Below are positions 1 to 4,959 of a stretch of 8,356 nucleotides of DNA, piece by piece (position 1 is the stretch's first letter; every line of letters begins with the position of its first letter). The stretch lies in the NCBI GenBank assembly GCA_000997105.1, contig LCEJ01000021.1:1-8356 (forward strand). The letters are read 5' to 3'. The position numbers and the translations under genes were made by a program. Origin of the DNA: Candidatus Daviesbacteria bacterium GW2011_GWA2_42_7. GTDB taxonomy: Bacteria > Patescibacteriota > Microgenomatia > Daviesbacterales > UBA10151. The notes under the pieces were generated by a model. It saw only the letters and a list, made by a program, of their open reading frames with translations. It was not told the DNA's origin and did no database searches.

Positions 1-158
1 TCTGTAAGCCTGACCATTTCATTACGGATAGTGGCAGGAGAAACACCTAAAGTGTGGTATTTTTCAATAGCGTCTGAAGAAATCGGCTCACCGGTTTTAA
101 CATATAACTCAACAATCGCTGTTAAAAGCTGTTTTTGTCTTTCAGAAAGATCTGTCAT
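1..158 (-). CDS. hrcA: Heat-inducible transcription repressor HrcA (N-terminal part, cut by window edge)
   Basis: The 52 visible residues form the winged-helix DNA-binding head of HrcA. They begin MTDLSERQKQLLTAIVELYV, continue with KTGEPISS, and end in the family hallmark LGVSPATIRNEM. HrcA is the repressor of class I heat-shock genes (dnaK and groE operons). In studied bacteria it binds the CIRCE operator as a dimer, and GroEL helps keep it active. The ATG at 156-158 is chosen because an AAAGGAG Shine-Dalgarno sequence lies 7 bases upstream and because it matches the usual HrcA start. A promoter overlapped by CIRCE lies about 100 bases upstream, so autoregulation is very likely. In many genomes hrcA heads a grpE-dnaK-dnaJ operon; what follows here is outside the window. 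The dimerisation domains are not visible. Family assignment is secure. Confidence 0.95.
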   Translation of the reverse strand, partial: MTDLSERQKQLLTAIVELYVKTGEPISSDAIEKYHTLGVSPATIRNEMVRLT

Positions 159-210
159 CCTTCGACTCCTTTCTCGTTTACCCCGAGTTCATCGAGGGGC
201 TCAGGACAAG
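153..210. repeat. Short palindromic repeat pair spanning the hrcA start
   Basis: Two repeat-like pieces lie side by side. The first, 153-169 (plus strand TGTCATCCTTCGACTCC), covers the hrcA start codon and part of its Shine-Dalgarno sequence. The second, 181-210, has CCCC (181-184) facing GGGG (196-199) and ends CTCAGGACAAG. Both resemble, from memory, the CCTGAG/TCGAAGG family of short dispersed imperfect palindromes common in CPR and some Chloroflexi genomes. Related pieces lie at 233-252 and 312-338. In the hrcA transcript, 181-199 could form a short GC hairpin between promoter and Shine-Dalgarno sequence. Family membership is inference; the sequence resemblance is seen directly. Confidence 0.6.
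166..172 (-). promoter_or_regulatory. Shine-Dalgarno sequence of hrcA
   Basis: AAAGGAG on the minus strand sits 7 bases before the hrcA ATG, which is close to ideal. It lies inside a short repeat-like segment that also contains the start codon. It contrasts with most genes of this window, which lack a recognisable Shine-Dalgarno sequence, and agrees with hrcA being transcribed with a real 5' leader of about 100 bases. Confidence 0.8.
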
Positions 211-232
211 TAACCACTCCTGCAACATTGGG

Positions 233-252
233 CTTGTGGTGAGTTTGTCGAA
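233..252 (+). repeat. Partial copy of the CCTGAG/TCGAA repeat
   Basis: This 20-base stretch (plus strand CTTGTGGTGAG, then TTTGTCGAA) resembles the minus-strand reading of 181-210 (CTTGTCCTGAG, then CCCCTCGATGA). It is therefore an inverted, diverged relative of that unit. It lies in the presumed hrcA 5' leader directly downstream of the CIRCE operator. Confidence 0.5.
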
Positions 253-255
253 CCA

Positions 256-282
256 TTAGCACTAAGATACCACGAGTGCTAA
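256..282. promoter_or_regulatory. CIRCE operator (HrcA binding site)
   Basis: The site reads TTAGCACTA, nine spacer bases (AGATACCAC), then GAGTGCTAA. The consensus is TTAGCACTC-N9-GAGTGCTAA, so spacing is exact and only one base (A264) departs from it. CIRCE is bound by HrcA and represses class I heat-shock promoters. It lies 98 bases upstream of hrcA and overlaps the spacer and -10 box of the hrcA promoter, so HrcA binding should block RNA polymerase directly. Confidence 0.96.
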
Positions 283-292
283 GAGCTGTCAA
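264..292 (-). promoter_or_regulatory. Sigma-70-type promoter of hrcA
   Basis: On the minus strand a perfect -35 box TTGACA (292 to 287) is followed by a 17-base spacer and the -10 box TATCTT (269 to 264, four of six consensus bases). The predicted transcription start, near 257, lies inside or at the edge of CIRCE. This is classic class I heat-shock architecture: a good housekeeping promoter held down by HrcA. The -35 box overlaps the arm of a hairpin-forming repeat (290-296 with 308-314). Confidence 0.78.
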
Positions 293-338
293 CCCTTCAA
301 ATTCTTCAGGGTTGACCCTGAGTCTACCGAAGGGTCAA
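290..338. repeat. Two overlapping inverted repeats upstream of the hrcA promoter
   Basis: Inverted repeat A pairs CAACCCT (290-296) with AGGGTTG (308-314). Inverted repeat B pairs TTGACCCT (312-319) with AGGGTCAA (331-338) around an 11-base loop that contains GAG and CCGA. The arms share bases 312-314, so the two stems cannot fully form at once in one strand. Repeat B belongs by appearance to the CCTGAG/CGAAGG repeat family. There is no downstream T-run on either side, so neither is a canonical intrinsic terminator for the gene ending at 371. Confidence 0.65.
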
Positions 339-370
339 GAGGGTTTATTAAGGTTACTTGTTTCAACCGG

Positions 371-745
371 CTATTCTAAAACCTGGGCAATCAACTCTTC
401 TAAATGTTTGGCCAGGACCAGGTTACCCCGCTCTACAACAGCATGGAGGATAGGTAAAAACACCCCTACACCATGTTCCAATACCAATTTAGCATTATTC
501 CCTTGGGAAGTTTGGAAATACCAATCGCTATGCATCCCTTTTTTATTACCCCGTCTTTGAATTTTTTGGACAATGAACAGATTAAGCCTTTTTTCTTCCA
601 AATAGCCTAGGTAGACACGATACCCTTTCTCGCCCATGACGAGCAACAGGTTCGGCCTTCCGTCCATCCCCGCTCCCGCCATTACTCCCCCACCTACCAA
701 AACCGGCAACGTCCGAAGTCTAAATTCCCCTTCAATAACATTCAT
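371..745 (-). CDS. Uncharacterised 124-residue protein
   Basis: I do not recognise this protein. It has no signal peptide or clear membrane helix. Residues 5-50 look strand-rich and hydrophobic with many glycines (PVLVGGGVMAGAGMDGRPN, then LLLVMGEKGYRVYLG). A basic patch, QRRGNKKG, follows at about 62-69, and the C-terminus (HAVVERGNLVLAKHLEEL) looks helical, so a small alpha/beta soluble fold is likely. It reads in the same direction as hrcA and lies 79 bases upstream of the hrcA -35 box. The ATG at 743-745 has only a weak AAGG nearby. A TTGCAA-N17-TAGATT promoter ends 8 bases before it, so a leaderless start is possible. The overlapping plus-strand frame at 276-560 starts inside CIRCE and is rejected. 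The open frame itself is the main evidence. Confidence 0.6.
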   Translation of the reverse strand: MNVIEGEFRLRTLPVLVGGGVMAGAGMDGRPNLLLVMGEKGYRVYLGYLEEKRLNLFIVQKIQRRGNKKGMHSDWYFQTSQGNNAKLVLEHGVGVFLPILHAVVERGNLVLAKHLEELIAQVLE

Positions 746-753
746 TTGGCCTT

Positions 754-782
754 AATCTAAAATAACAGCTGATAAATTGCAA
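754..782 (-). promoter_or_regulatory. Putative promoter of the 124-residue gene
   Basis: Minus-strand TTGCAA (782 to 777), a 17-base spacer, and TAGATT (759 to 754) each match four of six sigma-70 consensus bases. The -10 box ends 8 bases before the ATG at 745, so transcription would begin at or next to the start codon. Confidence 0.45.
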
Positions 783-790
783 TAAGCAAA

Positions 791-819
791 AGCCTTGCAA
801 CACCCGATGTTGCATGGCT
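791..819. promoter_or_regulatory. Palindrome in the divergent intergenic region (possible operator or hairpin)
   Basis: AGCC-T-TGCAACA faces TGTTGCA-T-GGCT across the five-base loop CCCGA: 11 paired bases per arm, with one T/T mismatch. It stands between two divergent genes (starts at 745 and 913), so it ends neither of them. TTGCAA occurs in its left arm (795-800) and again in the neighbouring -35 box (777-782), 18 bases apart. It could be a repressor site controlling one or both genes. A T-rich run at 831-842 is too far from the stem for a standard terminator. Function is inference; the palindrome is seen directly. Confidence 0.5.
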
Positions 820-897
820 AAAATAATTACTTTTATTTTTTAGTTAGTCTGCCAAACCGGGATTGGAAAGCTAAAAGCAAATACATTAAGCTTTATC

Positions 898-906
898 TGC
901 TAAAAT
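898..906 (+). promoter_or_regulatory. Extended -10 promoter of the nucleotidyltransferase-fold gene
   Basis: TGCTAAAAT combines the extended -10 TGn element with the hexamer TAAAAT (five of six consensus). The hexamer ends 6 bases before the ATG at 913, so the start codon coincides with the expected transcription start. No convincing -35 box is seen at 16-18 bases, which extended -10 promoters tolerate. No Shine-Dalgarno sequence is present. Confidence 0.5.
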
Positions 907-912
907 GCTCTT

Positions 913-1344
913 ATGATTTTTAAGGAACTCTTAAAAGAGCTTACATTATTAGATTTACCTAAAGATGAGTATATTATCGTCGGATCCGGACCTTTGGCCG
1001 CAAGAGAAATAAGGGATGCTCAAGATCTGGATATATTGGTTTCAGACAAACTTTGGAATGAGCTTTCTCAAAAATACCCGGTCACAGAGGAACCTCCTTT
1101 GAAAAAAATCTCGTTTAATGAGCAAAAGATCGAAATACTTGGTGAAGGGTCACTTTTTAGGGATCCGGAAATTGCCTCTTTAGAGGAGATGATCAAAACA
1201 GCTGACATTATTGGAGGCCACCGTTTCTTAAATCTCCTCCTACTTAGAAAGTTCAAAGCAAAAAAGGGGAGAGAAAAAGACTTAAAAGATATTGAGTTGA
1301 TCGACCAACACCTTTTCAAACAAAGCGAAACAATTAACTCTTAA
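913..1344 (+). CDS. Nucleotidyltransferase-fold protein, function unknown
   Basis: The protein has 143 residues and no membrane segment. Residues 20-43 read YIIVGSGPLAAREIRDAQ followed by DLDILV. This fits the core of the DNA polymerase beta-like nucleotidyltransferase superfamily: a GS motif (G24, S25) after a strand, then an acidic pair (D38, D40). E74, in KIEILGEG, is a candidate third carboxylate. The C-terminal half (LEEMIKTADIIGGHRFLNLL, then a lysine-rich stretch) is helical. Such small proteins modify nucleic acids or proteins with NMP, or act as toxin-antitoxin partners. No HEPN-type or other partner gene sits beside it, so the substrate is unknown. The ATG at 913 has no Shine-Dalgarno sequence, and an extended -10 element lies 6 bases upstream. 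Its stop overlaps the convergent lepA end by 11 bases (1334-1344). The fold call is fairly good; function is not assigned. Confidence 0.75.
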   Translation: MIFKELLKELTLLDLPKDEYIIVGSGPLAAREIRDAQDLDILVSDKLWNELSQKYPVTEEPPLKKISFNEQKIEILGEGSLFRDPEIASLEEMIKTADIIGGHRFLNLLLLRKFKAKKGREKDLKDIELIDQHLFKQSETINS

Positions 1345-3148
1345 GGATACTTAAGAAGGCCTCTTGAGGAATTTCAACTCTTCCTATCATTTTCATCTTC
1401 TTTTTACCTTTTTTCTGCTTATCCAGCAGTTTATCTTTTCTGGTCCTGTCCCCACCATAAAGTTTGGCAGTCACATCTTTCCTAAAAGCTGAAACCGTCT
1501 CCCGGGCTACAATTTTTCCTCCAATTACAGCCTGGATAGCAATCTCAAAGTTTTGCCGGGGAAGCACCTCTTTTAGTTTCTCTGCCAACCTCCTGCCCAC
1601 ACCCTCAGCTTTGGGCCTGAAAACTATGGTAGATAAAGCATCTACCTTTTCTCCTCCTACCATAATATCCACCCTTACCGCATCCACTTCCCGAAATTCC
1701 AAAAGCTCCCAATCCAGCGAAGCAAAACCGGAAGAGGCGGACTTTAATTTATCGTAAAAATCTGTGATCATCTCAGAAAGCGGCATTTCATAAGATAACT
1801 CCACCTGAAAACCAAAGTGTTGCATGTCGGTAAACTTCCCCCGTCTTTCCTGCACTAAATCCATTACTGCCCCAATATAATTTTGCGGCACAAAAATCCG
1901 AAGGGAGACCCATGGCTCCCGAAGTCCTGAGGAGTGAAACGACGAAGGATCCAGCTCAGCAGGGTTTGTAATAACCTGGTCCCCTACCAAATATTCTACC
2001 GAGGGGGTAGTGGCCAGGAGGTTGACATTAAACTCCCCCAAGAGCCTCTCCTGCACTACCTCGGCATGCAAAAGCCCCAAAAACCCGCAGCGGAAACCAG
2101 AGCCCAAGGCCGCCGACTGCTCCGCCTCATAAGAAAAAGCCGGATCATTAAGCTTAAACTTAGACAAAGCCTCCTTTAATTCAAAATATTCCTGGGCCTC
2201 AATCGGGTAAAGCCCGACGTAAACCATTGGCTTTACCTCCTTATACCCCGGCAGTGGTTTTATCACACCTCCGATGTGTGATTCTTGTTCCACATCAGAG
2301 GTGGAAGTTATGGTGTCGCCAACACGGACTAAATCCGGTTCTTTGATTCCGGTGGCAATATAACCAATCTCCCCTGTTACCAGGCTCTCCGATTGAACCA
2401 GTTGGGGGGAAAAATAACCTTTTTCCAAAACCTCCCCTTCTGCCCCTGTCCCTAAAAACTTAATCTTTGTACTTACAGAGGGGACTTCCCCCTCCACCAC
2501 CCTAACCTCTGCAACTACACCCTTATAAGGATCAAAAAATGAATCAAATATCAGTGCCCTTAGCTTTCCACCCCCGGGGTGGTTTACGAAGGCACCTGTG
2601 GATTTTGGGGGCGGGACACGCTCAATAACTGCTCTTAATATTTCTCCCACCCCTTGACCAGATTTGCCGGAAGCTAAAATGATCTCATCCTCCCTAAAAC
2701 CAAAGGTGTCCACCAGCTGCTTTTTAGAACCTGCCACATCGGCATTGGGCAAATCAATTTTGTTAACCACCGGGATTAAGACCAGATTCTGTTCCATTGC
2801 CGCTAAGCCGTGCGCCAAAGTTTGGGCTTGAATACCCTGAGCCGCATCCACCAAAAGGACTGCTCCTTCTACAGCCGCCAAGGCCCGTGAGACTTCGTAA
2901 GAAAAATCCACATGCCCCGGTGTGTCAATTAAGTTCAGAGTGAAGGGTTCAGAGTTCAGAGTATACTGCAGACGAACAGGAGCGAGTTTGATGGTAATAC
3001 CGCGCTCGCGTTCCAGGGCAAGTGAATCCAACAGTTGCGGTTTCATTTTATCAGGGGAAACTGTATGACAAATTTCTAAAAAGCGGTCAGCCAAAGTCGA
3101 CTTCCCGTGGTCAATGTGGGCTATGATACAAAAATTTCTGGTGTTCAT
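1334..3148 (-). CDS. lepA: Elongation factor 4 (LepA) back-translocating GTPase
   Basis: At 604 residues it is a full-length LepA (family about 600). This ribosome-associated translational GTPase is linked to back-translocation, stress and initiation or biogenesis effects. G motifs are clear: G1 AHIDHGKST (10-18), G2 in RERGITI (T52), G3 DTPGH (75-79), G4 NKID (129-132). G5 reads SGK (160-162) instead of the usual SAK. The central region has the LepA-typical GFRCGFLGLLHAEVVQERL, and the C-terminal domain carries KLYGGD followed by a lysine-rich stretch and RVEIPQEAFLSIL. The loop just before G3 (residues 61-72) is encoded by a heptanucleotide repeat. murJ lies 44 bases upstream on the same strand, but a separate promoter fills that gap. 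No Shine-Dalgarno sequence precedes the ATG. Identification is certain. Confidence 0.99.
   Translation of the reverse strand: MNTRNFCIIAHIDHGKSTLADRFLEICHTVSPDKMKPQLLDSLALERERGITIKLAPVRLQYTLNSEPFTLNLIDTPGHVDFSYEVSRALAAVEGAVLLVDAAQGIQAQTLAHGLAAMEQNLVLIPVVNKIDLPNADVAGSKKQLVDTFGFREDEIILASGKSGQGVGEILRAVIERVPPPKSTGAFVNHPGGGKLRALIFDSFFDPYKGVVAEVRVVEGEVPSVSTKIKFLGTGAEGEVLEKGYFSPQLVQSESLVTGEIGYIATGIKEPDLVRVGDTITSTSDVEQESHIGGVIKPLPGYKEVKPMVYVGLYPIEAQEYFELKEALSKFKLNDPAFSYEAEQSAALGSGFRCGFLGLLHAEVVQERLLGEFNVNLLATTPSVEYLVGDQVITNPAELDPSSFHSSGLREPWVSLRIFVPQNYIGAVMDLVQERRGKFTDMQHFGFQVELSYEMPLSEMITDFYDKLKSASSGFASLDWELLEFREVDAVRVDIMVGGEKVDALSTIVFRPKAEGVGRRLAEKLKEVLPRQNFEIAIQAVIGGKIVARETVSAFRKDVTAKLYGGDRTRKDKLLDKQKKGKKKMKMIGRVEIPQEAFLSILKS
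2933..2967. repeat. Five-unit heptanucleotide array inside lepA
   Basis: Plus-strand heptads stand exactly in register at 2933, 2940, 2947, 2954 and 2961. Units one, three and four are GTTCAGA; unit two is GTGAAGG and unit five GTATACT. In lepA the array encodes about residues 61-72 (QYTLNSEPFTLN), the loop between the G2 and G3 strands where other LepA proteins have a variable hydrophilic loop. Three units equal 21 bases, so gain or loss of three keeps the frame. A related GTTCANN family lies before rpsT at 4882-4953. Confidence 0.8.
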
Positions 3149-3157
3149 GGTGAAGGT

Positions 3158-3186
3158 ATTGTAGCTAAGATGACTGTGGATAGCAA
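3158..3186 (-). promoter_or_regulatory. Putative promoter of lepA
   Basis: On the minus strand, TTGCTA (3186 to 3181, four of six) is followed by a 17-base spacer and TACAAT (3163 to 3158, five of six). The -10 box ends 9 bases before the lepA ATG, so the leader would be absent or only one to three bases long. The promoter fills the 44-base gap between murJ and lepA, so lepA need not rely on read-through from murJ. Confidence 0.6.
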
Positions 3187-3192
3187 AGATTA

Positions 3193-4827
3193 CTAGACCT
3201 TACCAGCTTCCTGGATAATCTCTTTAGATTCTACTTTGAACTTTGCCCTGTAAATTTTCTTGATAAAGTTTCCAAAAGTTTCCAATTCGCGAACTTTCAT
3301 CATCCAGACTAAAAATAAGTAAACCGACAAACCAAAGAAAGAGGCAATCCCCGTCAGAAGTAACAAATTAACGGTCTTGGTTGTGTCAAAGACCAACTGG
3401 TCAAGAAGTTTAATTGGTATATAGAGGGCTACCGCCGAAATCCCTGCTGCCACAACCATTTTAATAGCTGGCAGGCATAGATTTTTTAGATTAAACCCCC
3501 CTAATTTACCATTAAGCGCTCCAATAAATAAAGGAACTGATGTGATAGTAGCTATTGAATATGATAACCCTAAACTCCAAACTTCAAGATGTAAAATCCG
3601 GACAAAGAAAACACTCAGGATAATATTTAATAGAACCGTCGATATAGAAATTAGAACCGGCGTCTTCGTATCTTTCAAAGCGTAAAAACTGCGGGCTAAA
3701 AGAAGAACTACGGACTGTGCAGCCAAGCCAATGGAAAGGAATGCCAGCGTCCTGCCGGTTAAAACCGTTGCTTCCCAGTTAAACTGGGAGGCACCAAAAA
3801 CAAGCCTGACTGCCGGGATCCGAAGGACAATTAAGATAGCCACCGCAGGTAAAGCCAGAAAAAGGATTTGGTGCATGGTAGTAAGAAGGGTCCCCTTAAA
3901 AGCCTCTGTTTCCCCTTTGGCTTTTGCCCTGGCCAAAACCGGTAGGGCCGCCTGGGCCAGAGTTGCCCCAAAAAGGCCTATCGGAACGGTATGCAGATGC
4001 TGGGCAAAGGTTAAAAAAGTAACGGATGCCGAAGAGATTAAAGAGGCCAAAATTATTCCAACCGTTTCGTTGATCTGTTCCACCGCCACCCCTACAGTCC
4101 TTATACTCATCATTCCCCAAACCTCTCTTATTCCAGAGCTAAAAATATTAAAGCTGAACTTATACCGAAAACCCAAAGAAGTCACCAGGGGAATTTGGGC
4201 TAGTCCATGCATCGCCGCCCCTAAAACCACACCATATGCCGGCCCCGAAAGACCCCAAACCGGTGCCAGAAATAAAATCCCCAAAATAATACCCGCGTTA
4301 TAAAAAACAGAAGCCAGGGCCGGGATGATAAACCTCTGGAAAGATTGAGAAACCCCCGTAAAAAAAGACCCTATCACTAAAAGTATCTGGCCAAACAGGA
4401 TAATCTGGGTAAGACCCGCAGTAGCCACTTTCTGGTCCATTGTAAAGCCGGGAACAATTAAATTAGTCAGTGGTTGGACAAGGAAAAATACGGCAATACT
4501 GACTGCCGTAAAACCGATCAACACCACATTTAAAATATCCGCCGCAAAACCAAAGGCCTCACCTTCACTTTTCTGCAAGATATCAGTAAATACCGGGATA
4601 AAGGCTACTGAGACCGCCCCAAAAATTAAAAGCTGAAACATTAAATCCGGCAGCCTAAAGGCGGCGAAAAAAACCGCTGTTTGGTCAGGGGTAAAAGTGT
4701 GTGCCAGTAGCCTGTCCCGCACAAGCCCTAAAACTTTGGAGGCGGCAACAGTGACCATCAAGACCGCTGCGCCGGATAAAATAGAGTTTTGTCTTAGGGA
4801 TAAGAGTGCAAGAAAATTTTTCACCAC
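3193..4827 (-). CDS. murJ: Lipid II flippase MurJ (MviN family)
   Basis: MurJ moves lipid-linked peptidoglycan precursor (lipid II) across the cytoplasmic membrane. The protein has 544 residues and hydrophobic segments along most of its length, as expected for the 14-helix MOP-superfamily fold. The N-terminal family signature is clear: SKVLGLVRDRLLA (R37, R39), then FFAAFRLPD (R58) and GAVSVAFIPVF at 70-80, where MurJ proteins carry conserved cavity arginines. Glycine- and proline-rich helices follow, and the C-terminal tail is basic. The start is GTG at 4825-4827; the next codon is also GTG, so the start is uncertain by one residue. There is no Shine-Dalgarno sequence, but TGCTACAAT ends 7 bases upstream. 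The gene is divergent from rpsT across 132 bases. Its presence implies a peptidoglycan wall. Family assignment is secure. Confidence 0.97.
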   Translation of the reverse strand: MVKNFLALLSLRQNSILSGAAVLMVTVAASKVLGLVRDRLLAHTFTPDQTAVFFAAFRLPDLMFQLLIFGAVSVAFIPVFTDILQKSEGEAFGFAADILNVVLIGFTAVSIAVFFLVQPLTNLIVPGFTMDQKVATAGLTQIILFGQILLVIGSFFTGVSQSFQRFIIPALASVFYNAGIILGILFLAPVWGLSGPAYGVVLGAAMHGLAQIPLVTSLGFRYKFSFNIFSSGIREVWGMMSIRTVGVAVEQINETVGIILASLISSASVTFLTFAQHLHTVPIGLFGATLAQAALPVLARAKAKGETEAFKGTLLTTMHQILFLALPAVAILIVLRIPAVRLVFGASQFNWEATVLTGRTLAFLSIGLAAQSVVLLLARSFYALKDTKTPVLISISTVLLNIILSVFFVRILHLEVWSLGLSYSIATITSVPLFIGALNGKLGGFNLKNLCLPAIKMVVAAGISAVALYIPIKLLDQLVFDTTKTVNLLLLTGIASFFGLSVYLFLVWMMKVRELETFGNFIKKIYRAKFKVESKEIIQEAGKV

Positions 4828-4834
4828 CGTTCAA

Positions 4835-4843
4835 ATTGTAGCA
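4835..4843 (-). promoter_or_regulatory. Extended -10 promoter of murJ
   Basis: Minus-strand TGCTACAAT is an extended -10 element with hexamer TACAAT (five of six), ending 7 bases before the GTG at 4827. It is nearly identical to the element before the gene at 913 (TGCTAAAAT) and shares GCTACAAT with the lepA promoter. No good -35 box is visible. A leaderless murJ mRNA is the natural prediction. Confidence 0.55.
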
Positions 4844-4850
4844 GAATCAC

Positions 4851-4880
4851 TTGCAGGGAAGCTATAGTGTATGTTAGTAT
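4851..4880 (+). promoter_or_regulatory. Putative promoter of rpsT
   Basis: TTGCAG (4851-4856), an 18-base spacer and TAGTAT (4875-4880) preceded by TGT (4872-4874) make a plausible extended -10 promoter. Transcription would start near 4887 and run into the heptad arrays, giving rpsT a leader of about 73 bases. An alternative -10, TATAGT at 4863-4868, lacks a good -35 box. Confidence 0.4.
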
Positions 4881-4881
4881 T

Positions 4882-4953
4882 GTTCATTGTTCACAGTTCA
4901 TAGTTGGTAGGAATATTTTCTTTTCCATGAACTATAAACCATGAACTCATAAC
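4882..4953. repeat. Inverted pair of heptanucleotide arrays in the rpsT leader
   Basis: The left array has plus-strand heptads GTTCATT, GTTCACA and GTTCATA at 4882, 4889 and 4896, then a decaying unit. The right array has four minus-strand heptads in register, read from 4953: GTTATGA, GTTCATG, GTTTATA, GTTCATG. Facing each other, 4889-4905 and 4930-4946 can pair at 14 of 17 positions around a 24-base loop. The nonamer TAAACCATG in the right array (4935-4943) recurs exactly at the rpsT start (4954-4962), so the start codon sits at the edge of the array. In RNA this would be a long AU-rich hairpin just before the ribosome-binding region. Confidence 0.75.
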
Positions 4954-4959
4954 TAAACC

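Noticed and set aside
153..338. CRISPR array or attachment site
   Set aside because: The repeats differ in length, orientation and spacing and have no constant repeat with unique spacers. No cas gene, integrase or tRNA is nearby.
276..560. Plus-strand frame of 94 residues
   Set aside because: It starts inside the CIRCE operator, has low-complexity composition, no ribosome-binding site, and lies opposite the more plausible 124-residue minus-strand gene.
791..842. Intrinsic terminator made of the 791-819 stem and the later T-rich run
   Set aside because: The T-run begins 11 bases after the stem, and no plus-strand gene lies upstream for it to end.
1340..1355. CTTAAG-GATA-CTTAAG inverted repeat at the lepA/nucleotidyltransferase junction as a terminator
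   Set aside because: The stem is short and AT-rich with no T-run on either side, and CTTAAG is itself palindromic, so the repeat is weak evidence for termination.
3731..4303. Plus-strand frame of 190 residues
   Set aside because: It is the antisense shadow of murJ, rich in Ala, Lys and Ile from complementing membrane-helix codons, with no start signal or recognisable domain.
4882..4953. Replication origin iterons
   Set aside because: Heptads resemble iterons in spacing, but there is no DnaA-box cluster or rep gene. A related array lies inside lepA coding sequence, so a dispersed repeat family explains them better.
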